This document shows, piece after piece, positions 54,840-64,000 of a stretch of 64,000 nucleotides of DNA. The notes under the pieces were generated by a model. That model saw nothing but the letters and a program-made list of their open reading frames with translations, did no database searches and had not been told where the DNA came from. Location of the stretch: assembly GCA_948567375.1 (NCBI GenBank), contig OX419758.1:43157001-43221000 (forward strand). The letters are read 5' to 3'. A program made the position numbers and the translations under genes. Origin of the DNA: Lunularia cruciata (Eukaryota; Streptophyta; Marchantiopsida; Lunulariales; Lunulariaceae). Numbering within the stretch: the first letter of the stretch is position 1; each line of letters starts with the position of its first letter.

Positions 54840-56632
54840 TTGTTCAACCATTTCTTAATGAAGCTTTTGGCCCTCACCAAATTCTCCATGCATAATTGGC
54901 TTGAACAACACCACAAAAATAGACTTATCGTCCTTTAAAGTGTGCTCTATGGCTGATTTACTAACAAATATCTCATCTTGGGATTGATTATTCTTAAGTG
55001 TCTTACTCAAAAGTGCCAAACAACCTAATTGGTAATTCATACCTTGGAGTTGTACTTGAATTTATCATTGGGTCTAATCAAATTGAACCTTATGACATTC
55101 AAACCATTGTAAACCTAGAGGTGTCACTACAAACCTCATACACTCCAAATACTACTTCCCAATCTTAAATGTAATAGGATGTGAGGTACCAAATACCTTT
55201 CTACTATCTGCAATCATCAATCTACTTCTAATTATTGGCTTAATAGGAATTCTTTATTCCTTTGCTAATTGCATAATTCCTTTGCTAATTGCATAGACAT
55301 GTAATTCTTTGAACTTCTAAAATCAACCAAAATCCTACAACCACAACTAGATATCATACCTTGCAAGTGAAGCAAACTTGCATAGGTCAAGCTTTCAATC
55401 CCATTGGAAATAATCAAGTTTTCAATTGGTGGATCAAGTTCTCCTACTATGATTCCTTGTTTCCTTGATCATCATGCTACAAAAACTCCATTTGGGAAAT
55501 TTTTTTAGGTCATGTATTCTTGAGTGGATAGTCAATAATGCAATGCACAATTTGGTGACAATAAAAGTAACCACCATTTTACTGCAATCTTTCTCTATCT
55601 ATAAGGCCAAGTGGTTTTCATTGGATGGCATTGATCTCCATTGGTGCCAGCTCTTTCATCTGTGTGTAGTGTGTGGGTAGGTTTTGTAAAGGTTAAGGTC
55701 AAGACCAAGTTATTACAACCAAGGAATCAAAGCGCTCAACCAATTGCATGGCTTCTTCTAAGTGTTTGAGCTCCCATATGGTCACTTTCAATTTGGTGTG
55801 TGATTTCAAGCCCCTCATAATCACAAACCTAGAGCTTCACCTTCTAATATATCTAAAATTTGCATTATAGTGTTCTAGAATCGAATGATGTGACCTCTTA
55901 TAGAACCAATCTGCTTCATTTCTGCCAACCTATCTTGTGCAACTTGTGTGGTAGTTATAGCTTGGAATTGCCCAATTATTGTGCTCTTGAATTCTTCCTA
56001 TGTCAAGATTGAGGTAACAAACCACCATTCAACTTACTCCATTTAGAATTGCCAGCATAATTTTGCCACTCCATCCATTTGGCTTGAAGCCAAGATAATT
56101 TTTCTTTGTTCACAATTTGTCTTTGTTCATCTTGACAATTTGTAACTTCAAAATATTGTTCACAATCAAACAAAAAATTCTCCATTGTGCTTGAGAGGTT
56201 CTTGCTTTCAAATACCTTGGGCTTCAAAATTTTGATTTGCTTTTTTGCTTCTCAAAATGATGCTCTCTCTACATGCTCTTGTTGTTGATGATCTTGTTCT
56301 TCTAACAATTGAGTAAGGAGCTTGATTTGTTGCTTCATGGCAGTAATCACTTGGGCATTGCCACCATGGCTACTACTTTATCAAATTACATACAATTTAT
56401 CTACGTTAACATGTAGATGCAACACGTTTTTTTTCCATAAATTACAATCAAAAGTACCAAAGGTTCATTGAACAAGGTGATTGCATTTAGAAACTTTTGC
56501 CCAAAGCATGAGATGATGAACTAAGTGAAATGATGCTTGGGTAGTACATGGACAAGAAAATCCCAATGGTTTGGTAGAAATAGATTTAGTGTTCCATAAG
56601 TTCCATGCCTCTCATTCTTTCTCTGATACCAA
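54840..56632 (-). pseudogene. Gypsy-2 gag and protease region
   Basis: Collinear with gypsy-1 28.08-29.96 kb. Protease-region blocks lie near 55.1-55.4 kb, a zinc-knuckle relic near 55.51-55.57 kb, and the Gag core at 56003-56227 reads SSTMENFLFDCEQYFEVTNC and QDEQRQIVN. The leader next to the primer site matches the other family members. No frame is intact. Confidence 0.78.
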
Positions 56633-57116
56633 TGAAAAGACTGAGCAGAGAATTAAATCAATGTGAAAGATGACATTGTGACTCTTGAATGAAGAAAATT
56701 TAACTGCTTAGCATGAGCTTGGGCTATGGTATTTATAGAGAACATACAAAGCTCTTGAGAAGCTTCTCAAGAAGTTTCTTAAAAGACACCTTCTTTGAGT
56801 GTTAGCCAAGTTAACCGAGAAGCTTCTTGAGAAACTTGCTTCTAGAAGCTGTCTACTTGGCATGCAAGCTAAGCTAGTTGCCTTATAGAAGCCACCTATT
56901 TGGCATGCTTCCCAAGAAGCATGCCAAGTCTTCCCATCAAAATTCCCAAGAAACTTCCTCCTAGAAGTAACCACTTGGCATGCACATTATCCAATACTTG
57001 GAAGGTACAATTAGCTTCCTAGATGCTTCTAAAATACTTTATAATTCTTGGCTAATTTAGCTTATTTGTAGTTTTTTAGTCTTGATCAACTCATCTTTAA
57101 ACTCCATATTTTTACA
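56633..57116 (-). repeat. Gypsy-2 5' LTR
   Basis: 484 bp. It carries the family's TATA segment (CTATAAATACC on the minus strand near 56730-56742) and GAAGCTTC modules (for example 56757-56776 and 56819-56835). It ends ATTTTTACA, then LINE copy B begins. Confidence 0.85.
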
Positions 57117-59265
57117 TTTGGTATTGATCTCACTTTTGAGAGCACCTCAGTCCATATCAATTTGGAGTAGCTACACCTAGAGGTTGTGATGTTATTTCCC
57201 TAGGCATCAAGGCACTCCTAGATATCCATTAGGATTGGGTTGTCCTATAGGTGGATGATGATGATTTTTTAATAATTTCTCTTGAACATCCATCTATAGA
57301 GAGCTTAGGGAGACCAGTGGATCCTTGGCAAGTCTCATTCCTTTCACATGGTCCCTATATGACTCTCCTACATCCCTTTACTACTAACATGGGTGGTCAC
57401 AAGAGGGAGTCACCATCTTGGAGTCAATTGTCGATACATGATAGGGAGATCCTTCAAGGGAACCTTTGTTTTCCATGGCTCACTCTAGAGCTTTCTAATC
57501 TATTACTTTAGCCATGCCAAGTTGTGTATTTCTCTCCTTAGTAGAGAATGCACACCTTGTGTGTCCCATAGATCAAATTAGGTAGGCCTTTGATCAATTG
57601 ACTACCAACTTACATCTTGTAGGCTTGAGAATTAAGGTGTCAAAGTGCAAAGCATGGTCCCCTATAGGTATCTCTCCCCACCTTGAGCTTCCAAGGAATG
57701 TGTCACATCTACATATGGACTATGTATACTTGGAGTGCTAATTGGATCTGAGGAATGTGTCATATGCTTCTTAGATGCTGCCCTTATAGAAGATATTATC
57801 CATGTGGATGACCTTCATCTACTAGGAGATCCGCAAATGGCATTTGGTATACTATCCTCTAGTATTTCCCATTGATTGACTTACCTTCTTCACATGGTTC
57901 CTCCTTCCTTGACTTTCCTATCAAGTTTGAGAGCTTTTGATAGGAGGATTATCGGAGTCTTTGGGGATATCATCATACCAAGGACATGTGAGTGTGATGG
58001 AGGAATTGACATGTAGATATACATCTCCACCAATCTCATGTGGAGGGGTAGGCCTATTATATAGGGAGGAGATGGTACCTATAATTTGGGTAGTTGAGCT
58101 CTCTTTGCACCCCTACTTTCCTCTTATTTGTGATTGCTATTTGGCCAGTTTTGGAGACATATACGACCAAGGTAGAGGAAGGATCCTTTTCTCTCTATGT
58201 GTTATTATGGCAGATGAGAGATGGTGGTCTATCCACACAGGCATGGGAGGACTTTCCATCCTTTGCTCACTACCATCAAATTGGACCATAAGTTTGTAGT
58301 CTTCCTTGATGGAGAGACATATGCTACATTCTCTTTTAGTTAACTCATCCATTCCTTGGGCCACTAGAGCACATCTTTGCTCTTGCTTTGCCAAGGATGC
58401 ATGCTCTTGGATTCTAGCTCAACCGTGCATTAGGGCATTCTAACTTGCACCAATCACCTTCTCTATAACGATGAGGTTCCACCTAGGTTTGGTCCACCTA
58501 TCTGTGCCTTTGTTATTCACTTGTGAATGTGGTTTTATACTAGATGCAATAGTGGTCCATATGACACAATGTTCTTTTGGAGGATAGAGGATAGCTATCG
58601 ATGATGCCATGAGGGATATAATGTTTGCTATGGCATGAGAGAGTAGATGCCTTGCTTGGACATGTCAAAGTAGACTTACAATGGCTCCAAGATGACCAGG
58701 TGATAATGGAAAATATTTTGGTTACAGACCCTATGTGTGATGTAATTTTGGAGGGAATGATGACTCATCCTCTTGGATGGGCGGCGAGTGGAGCAGCAAC
58801 TTGCAAGATCTCCAAGTATAGGGGTATGCAGCAAGGTCACCACTTTGTTCCTCTAGCCTTGGAGTTACTTAGAGCAATGGACATGGCGTTAGGCATATTG
58901 TTAGAGAGTGTGTGAGAGAGAGCTTATCAAATTAGATGCTAGAGGGTCTCACTCTCACTCCCATACTTTATAGCATACTTTAGACATTGTATGTCCATTG
59001 CTTTACATAGAGCATTGATTGGTGCAATCCATAAGAGAGCAATCACTCTAGGTGATGCTTCTTTGGATGCTCCAATACTTTGTAGACCTTACGACTTGCA
59101 TAGCTCAGATATCTTAGGTGTGGTAGTGCAAATTTCTCATATTGATACTATTGGGGCCTAGTCCCATTTTACCTCTTTTGTCTCTCCCTTGTAGGGCTTG
59201 ATGGTGTCTTCCCATCCTTCTTGTGTTTTATGTGGTCTACTTTTTCATAGTATTGCAGGCATCTA
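57117..59265 (+). pseudogene. LINE-like element copy B
   Basis: 5'-truncated or interrupted plus-strand copy of the same non-LTR RT family as copy A. In order: the equivalent of HQFGV near 57160; the palm segment VDDDDFLIISLEHPSIESLG at 57251; the QGDPLGGPLFA motif decayed to LQGNLCFPWLTLELSN near 57450; the catalytic-box region near 57530. The C-terminal region is partly open: CDCYLASFGDIYDQGRGRIL (about 58120-58180) and VILEGMMTHPLGWAASGAAT, CKISKYRGMQQGHHFVPLAL (58740-58860). The tail encodes IHKRAITLGDASLDAP-like residues near 59025. Frameshifts and stops throughout. Confidence 0.75.
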
Positions 59266-59390
59266 TGTTGTATCTCACCTAATACATCTCTAATCTTGGC
59301 CCGGCAAAATGATAAATGAAAAGCCTCTAAAACCTTACTTTCCCAATAAAAAATCTTATGGTAAAAATTTTATGAGCCGATTGGGAGACT

Positions 59391-59745
59391 TCTTGGCTGG
59401 GAGACATTCCTTCAAATATTCTTTTATGGATGATCATATAAATGTTAAGTAGTGTATAACAAGGTGATTTATAATATTTTGAGGCACTAATTTTATTTTA
59501 GGAGGTAATCAAGTTTCTATACGATTATTTTATTCTGACTTTTTGGAAATTATTTTGCAATCTTGTTCATTTGCAGAGATGGTGATTTTAATTTTAATAA
59601 ATTTATTTGAAAATAAATTTATTAACCTTTACTGTAAATTTATTTATTCATTTAGTAGTTATTTCATAAAATTTACAATAAAACACCCTGATAGATTACA
59701 AGCTAAAATTTTCATAATTTATGAAAGGGTGTCTCCCAACCAAGA
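59391..59745. repeat. A/T-rich foldback bounded by inverted repeats
   Basis: TCTTGGCTGGGAGACA at 59391-59406 is inverted as TGTCTCCCAACCAAGA at 59730-59745 (15 of 16 pair; weaker pairing extends outward and inward). The 320-bp interior is strongly A/T-rich and has its own short palindrome near 59597-59625. It resembles a MITE-like foldback, but I see no clear target duplication. Confidence 0.5.
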
Positions 59746-60009
59746 AGGGGATGCTTTTGACCGGGTCCCTTAAAAAAATGAACTCTAGTTTTTTCAGGTA
59801 CATGAACAAAAGTTTAAGGATTTTCGCTGATTTGGTTATCAAAATCCCTCCAAATTTGGTATTGAAATCCCATAGTGACAAAACCATGTGGTCAGTTCGA
59901 CTTGACTGAATCTTAAAGGAAGGTCCGTGAAGCGGGAAGACCGCCGGATAAGTTTACCGGGCTGAGGTTTCATGAATTGGTTTAGCTGAGTGCCACGACC
60001 GTGGCAAGC
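59746..60009. other. Transition from repeat to unique DNA
   Basis: No gene recognised. Base composition shifts from A/T-rich to CpG-containing around 59,900. Confidence 0.5.
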
Positions 60010-60034
60010 GGTTTAGGGTTAGGGTTAGGGTTTC
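60010..60034 (+). promoter_or_regulatory. Interstitial telomere-like repeat / telo-box
   Basis: Reads TTTAGGG followed by two TTAGGG units and a further TTT. On the minus strand this contains AAACCCTAA, the plant telo-box found in many promoters of growth and translation genes. Either an interstitial telomere scar or a promoter element. Confidence 0.6.
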
Positions 60035-60343
60035 GTGCTTGATACCAATAGCGATCCTTCAACGGGTTCGCTATTGGTATCAGCGCGTCCACTGCGACTT
60101 TTAATACCCTGCGAGCACGGAGAGAGATATGTATCTTCTGTGTTGGTGAAGGTGCGTAGCAGCCCAGTCAAATCGGTCCCGATCGGCCTGTGCCTCATGC
60201 CCGAGCTTGTGATATATGTTCACCATGGGCTGCTTCAGCCCATCGTGAAAGTATCCAACAACTGCGCTAGGTGTGCCTGCTCGATGCCTTCCGGCGCCAT
60301 CGCGGTAGAGGATCAGCGGCTCGTACTTCTGATTTGGAAGTGA
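60035..60343 (+). CDS. Unrecognised 102-residue open frame
   Basis: I do not recognise the protein. The frame starts right after the telomere-like repeat, spans the hairpin and ends with TGA. Five of its residues are Cys, with a CARCACS cluster near residue 78. The opposite strand is also stop-free from 60104 to 60475 (124 codons), so at most one strand is likely to be coding and neither may be. Confidence 0.2.
   Translation: MLDTNSDPSTGSLLVSARPLRLLIPCEHGERYVSSVLVKVRSSPVKSVPIGLCLMPELVIYVHHGLLQPIVKVSNNCARCACSMPSGAIAVEDQRLVLLIWK
60040..60082. repeat. 15-bp inverted repeat, hairpin-forming
   Basis: TGATACCAATAGCGA (60040-60054) pairs perfectly with TCGCTATTGGTATCA (60068-60082) around a 13-nt loop. 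It starts 6 bases after the telomere-like repeat. Confidence 0.85.
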
Positions 60344-61897
60344 ATTGAGTGCTGCTCCTGAAGCTATCTCAGGTTCTACCCCGCCAACACCCCATAGGAA
60401 ATCCTCAGGAAATCGGTGCCCTTTTGCTTGTGATGGGGTTCCAGTGCGGCTTGTGAGGCGAGTCGCAGATGCAATTTAAGCCAGATTTACTTCTCTTCTG
60501 GTTTACCTGTAGTGTTAGACGTGCTTGCGTTGGATGGAAATGAGGATCCTTTCCCCTAATGATCGAAGATGATTCGGCCTGTGCGATTAGCTCTTCGGAG
60601 CCAAGCCAGAAACCTGATCCTTCCAAGCAACGCAGACCAAGTCTCAGCTGTCCTCCGCCCTATAGGCTGTTCTCAGACCTCCGAAGTCTGCAAATTAAGA
60701 GCAGGACAGCCTCTCAGGCAACCTTATGCACTTTCTTTGTGTGAATATGGTGTTCCGTTGTCCTCAAATTAAACCCCTTTTCTACGAGCGTCGGAGGGGT
60801 TCTTGAACCTTTGTGAGGATGACTCTTAGAGCGGGTGAACAAGTACTCTAAGCAAATTACGCATCCTAGAAACTACGCCACGTAAGTGTTAGGCGCAAGC
60901 TTTAATCCTTTCATACGTAGTCGAGACCACTGAAGAAAGGAAAGACACTAGTCGAACGTTCACTTAATTTGGAGCCATTGATGAACGCGGGTAGAGGCTA
61001 AACCTCATTCTAACAGTACCATGACCACGTGGAACGATCTCGAGAGGGTTCGAGAGGCGGCCACTTGTGACCCCGTTTCAGGAACGGAGATCATACCGAA
61101 ATGGCCCATCGTTTAGTACATTTAATTGTACATGTCTAGCTAGTACCTTTGTACCAGAAAAGTTTCTTTGTCTAACTAGCACAATGAGTTTAGTTCTGTC
61201 TTTCAAAAACTCGTGCGCTGATCTCCAAGATGGACGATTGCTGAAGATTCCGACTCTGCGGATTTGTGTGCATGTGAACGGTTCATAGAGACCTCAATCC
61301 ATGTGATATGATATAAATATGCCCAATGATAAAAGTATTACATTTACTTTTAAGTTGAGCAAATATTTCTCGGCCTTGAATGCATGTATCTTACAAAAGG
61401 AATTGTTCAAAAATCTGGTTCTCCGTCTGTACACTCGGCTTTTGCCCTTCCGGCGCAGATGATGTATCAGCACGACGATACATCTATTGACTAATCAGTG
61501 AATATACTAAGTGGTAGCAATGTGCTCTTAAATAAGCCTGGAAACACGTGCAGTAGATGTCACAGGTTTCAAAGCTAATGGCGAGCGGGTAGCTGTGAAA
61601 TTTCTATTCACGAGACTCCTATAACACTTAATTATTTACAGTTCTTCTGGTGCTCAGTAAGCTGGCCAACATTGACCATCTACCGGAATCCTTCCGCTCG
61701 ATGCCATTTTTACGGAACAAAATAACTTTCTGAGCTACACTGTCACGTATGTTGGTTCCACACTGCCAGAGGTGAGTAAGACATGCCACACGTCTCATAC
61801 ATGCGCGCGCATCACCGTCTCTGCCTCGGCAAGAAGCAGCAACCAAACGCGATAAACATTATTGCAGGTCGAGATTTCTAACTGGAGTTAAACACAT
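60344..61897. other. Intergenic region 3' of the cotransporter gene
   Basis: No domain, RNA gene or repeat recognised. It has CpG-containing, non-transposon composition like the 16.4-23.6 kb island. It should include the 3' untranslated region of the minus-strand gene ending at 61898. Confidence 0.5.
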
Positions 61898-63662
61898 TTA
61901 GTGGACGTAAAGTTCCTTTCCTGATCCATGAACTAAAAGCACCCGCCGTAGTCCCTGGGTGAGGTGTTCACAATACTCCATGTAGGTTACAGGCTCCATT
62001 CCTCGGTAATGATCAGGGAGGTTAAGTAGAACAAGCTGAGCATCTCTGGAATGCTCCAAAATCATCTCATTCAGCTTCTTTGGGGAGTAATTTTGACTGA
62101 AGGTTTCCCATGTCCGATTTACAGGATCGGAAATATCAGCATCAGCATCAGCCAAGAGATCTGTCATAGACTGATGGGGAGACCCTGGATATAACTGACC
62201 CGCGCTTCCCATCCGGACTAAAGGTTTTCCACCTTCCTGCAGGGATGAAAACTCGTTAAACATTTTGGAGTGTGCGGCAACTTCTTGTAAAGCTCTACAA
62301 TTTCTCATCACAAGGACCATAGGACAGTGGAAGGAATATAAAAGTAGCAAAGTTAACCAAAAGTTCTGGGGGCTGAGTAAATTCCGGTCATTTACATGTC
62401 GAAGGGTATGTGGACTGGCCATTCAAACTCATGCAGTACATCACAGAATAAGGATGGAGATGTCAACTCTATGTTTAAGTCGTAAACTTACCGCAATTGC
62501 TGTATCTGATTCATCTTCATTTCTCTCATCTACAATAATCTCCACAGCGTCATCGTTACGTAACTCTTGTCCAACATCATCAGCCCATCTGGTTTCTTTC
62601 CCCACCTTCTGCTGCGCATTTGAAGTCCGAGTAGGCGACAAGTTTTCTGCAGATGGCTGGTCTCTCGATATCCTGGGAGAATCTGTACCATTAAGACCTA
62701 CAAAATCCTCTGGCGACTCGTGTATTTTGGGCATAGTCGTGGCTTTAGGACTCATTGCATCATCGATGTACGACTCATGCTTAATTTGTATTGACGTTGC
62801 TGTCTCTTTGACATCGCCTATTATCATCCTCCCACTTGTTGCCGGGGGGGTGTGTTCCCCATCCTGCCAAAGTAAGCGCACCAAAAGGTTGGTAATGATT
62901 TACAGAGAACCAAAACCACATCAGCACTCACATGGGCACGGGAAACAGAACTCCAACCACAGTTTGGACTGAAGACATGGAGTTTAGGTTCAACGGGATT
63001 GTTCAGATATGTAGCATTCGGATTCCTTTTTAGCTACTAACTATTACAAGTTTACTCAGCCGGATGTTATCTTAAATTTACTTGCAGCGCTTTAGAGGGA
63101 AGCGCTTTTAAGAATGTCCAAGAGTGAGTATCAGTTTCATTGTTCAGCAACGAGATACGAACTAATGGAACAGGAAAGCGTACAATATTGGGAACAACAC
63201 ACGATCGGTGGAATCTTACCAGGTTTCCACCATCGACAGCCAATCTTAAGGACTGGAGGGGTCCGTTTCGGAGGCGAGGTTGACGAGGGGCTTCATCAAG
63301 CATACTCAGTTCCGTCGGTACAGCTCTTTTGAAAATTTGTTCCACACTTCGACCAGATTTGGATTTGAGCAGCTTAGGTTGAAATTCCTGATCAAATGAC
63401 ATAAGCCTGGATAAAAGTCCATGCACATCCTTAGTAAAAGTTGCCTGATTGATCTACCATCTGCTAACATTGCAAGCATTTCACGAAATTGATGTAATCC
63501 CGGTTAGCTCGGATTTCCAGCAGCTGCTAAATCTAAATCTGTTGATACAGTCTCGGAGACATATGACTGACCAATTTTGGAGACTGCGATCAATATTCAC
63601 CTTTTTGAACCTGATTTTGAGCCTGCTTCAAGACGTGCATTGTTCGCTGCAGAGGGATGACC
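61898..63662 (-). CDS. Cation-chloride cotransporter (SLC12/KCC-like), C-terminal exons
   Basis: Membrane carrier that couples chloride to potassium and/or sodium; only the cytosolic C-terminus is in the window. Four exons fit in phase: 63662-63601 (62 bp), 63406-63220 (187), 62863-62492 (372) and 62236-61898 (339, ending TAA). Introns are 194, 356 and 255 bp, all GT-AG, giving 319 codons plus stop. The last exon carries the family's C-terminal signature: KKLNEMILEHSRDAQLVLLN, then YMEYCEHLTQGLRRVLLVHG. This is closer in wording to animal KCC tails than to the flowering-plant CCC tail I know. The second and third exons encode an acidic, Ser/Pro-rich, probably disordered stretch. Transmembrane exons would lie beyond 64000. 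Exon limits are my reading of splice sites, not transcript data. Confidence 0.72.
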
Positions 63663-64000
63663 CTGCGAAAATGGTACGGATGTAAGCAGTTGGTATCCCT
63701 TGCTCGAGCAAGTATAATAGGTGTTCGGTGATGAAACATATTCTGCAACTCAGCCATTCTTTCTGAACCATTCCTGCGGATTATCCTGTAAAAGGCCAAG
63801 ATTACGTAATACCTTCTACTGCAGACTAGACATTTACCTTGTTCTTCTATCTTGTGAAAGACGAAGACTAGCTAATACTGTCTACTGCAGTCTTAATTGC
63901 TCCATAAACGAGCATAGATGTGAGTAAACACTTACTGCGGTATATCGCTCTTCCAAACTATCGTTGACATCAGATAAAAGACAAGCAGTCGGTGGAGCAT
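63663..64000 (-). CDS. Probable further upstream exons of the cotransporter gene
   Basis: An open stretch from 63998 to 63936 (SDVNDSLEERYTA) ends at a GTAAGT donor at 63935. An acceptor-like site (TTTTACAG) precedes 63785, after which one frame reads NGSERMAELQNMFHHRTPII. I could not join these in phase with the exon at 63662-63601, so an exon boundary here is unresolved or an exon is alternative. Confidence 0.35.

Larger units (their letters stand above)
51847..57116 (-). mobile_element. Gypsy-2: 3'-truncated chromovirus copy split by an LTR stack
   Basis: Minus-strand relative of gypsy-1. The 5' LTR is 56633-57116, with a primer site beside it (TGGTATCAGAGA, 56620-56631). Gag lies at 55.7-56.6 kb, zinc knuckle and protease near 55.1-55.6 kb, and the spacer to 54.84 kb. 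Three LTRs of another family occupy 52824-54834. RT/RNase H resumes at 52823 and runs to 51847. Compared with gypsy-1 the RT N-terminus (about 440 bp) is missing at the LTR stack, and integrase, chromodomain and 3' LTR are gone. Confidence 0.85.

Noticed and set aside
57937-58299. 120-codon plus-strand frame as a host gene
   Set aside because: It lies inside LINE copy B, and its block CDCYLASFGDIYDQGRG fits the LINE-encoded protein, so it is a transposon remnant.
60380-60412. Minus-strand peptide FPEDFLWG resembling the start of family 1 glycosyl hydrolases
   Set aside because: Only eight residues match. The following sequence lacks the expected A-T-S-A-Y-Q-x-E-G block, so this is most likely chance.

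Overview
The window looks like nuclear DNA of a land plant, and I would guess a seedless plant such as a moss. The reasons are nested Ty1-copia and Ty3-gypsy elements primed by initiator-tRNA-Met, a plant-style chromovirus, a plant telo-box, and an intron-split gene with GT-AG introns. The species call is inference. Most of the 64 kb is a graveyard of degenerate, nested retrotransposons. Three islands of less A/T-biased DNA, with visible CpG, hold no recognisable transposon: about 1-2.2 kb, 16.4-23.65 kb and 59.9-64 kb. The last island carries the only host gene I can support.

Layout. A copia element with both LTRs fills 2.24-8.83 kb (minus strand). A LINE-like element (copy A) runs from about 8.9 to 16.4 kb. 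It is interrupted by a solo gypsy LTR with a perfect target duplication and by a second copia that lost its 3' LTR together with about 1 kb of the LINE. After the quiet 16.4-23.65 kb island, a third copia (plus strand) spans 23.66-32.99 kb. Nested in its gag is the best-preserved element of the window, a chromodomain Ty3-gypsy (24.76-30.38 kb), and in its protease region a 677-bp solo LTR. The 33-35.7 kb stretch is unassigned. From 35.7 to 39.2 kb lie plus-strand gypsy pieces separated by another copy of the 677-bp LTR family. A different gypsy lineage (minus strand) covers 39.1-43.2 kb, followed by a 2.2-kb pyrimidine-rich tract. A gypsy whose pol frame ends in a PHD finger lies at 47-51.1 kb (plus). 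A second, broken chromovirus copy (51.85-57.1 kb, minus) contains a stack of three copies of the 677-bp LTR family, one nested inside another. A second LINE copy follows (57.1-59.26 kb), then a small A/T-rich foldback.

The right edge carries the 3' end of an SLC12-type cation-chloride cotransporter gene on the minus strand. Its last four coding exons join in phase through three GT-AG introns.

The elements interact by nesting, which gives a relative order: LINE A predates its solo gypsy LTR and copia-2; copia-3 predates gypsy-1; the gypsy-2 copy predates its LTR stack. Many lost catalytic or metal-binding residues are G-to-A or C-to-T changes, as expected from decay of methylated DNA. The observations most worth following are perfect heat-shock-element arrays in the gypsy LTR promoters, the PHD finger fused to a gypsy integrase, and the nested-deletion history of LINE copy A.
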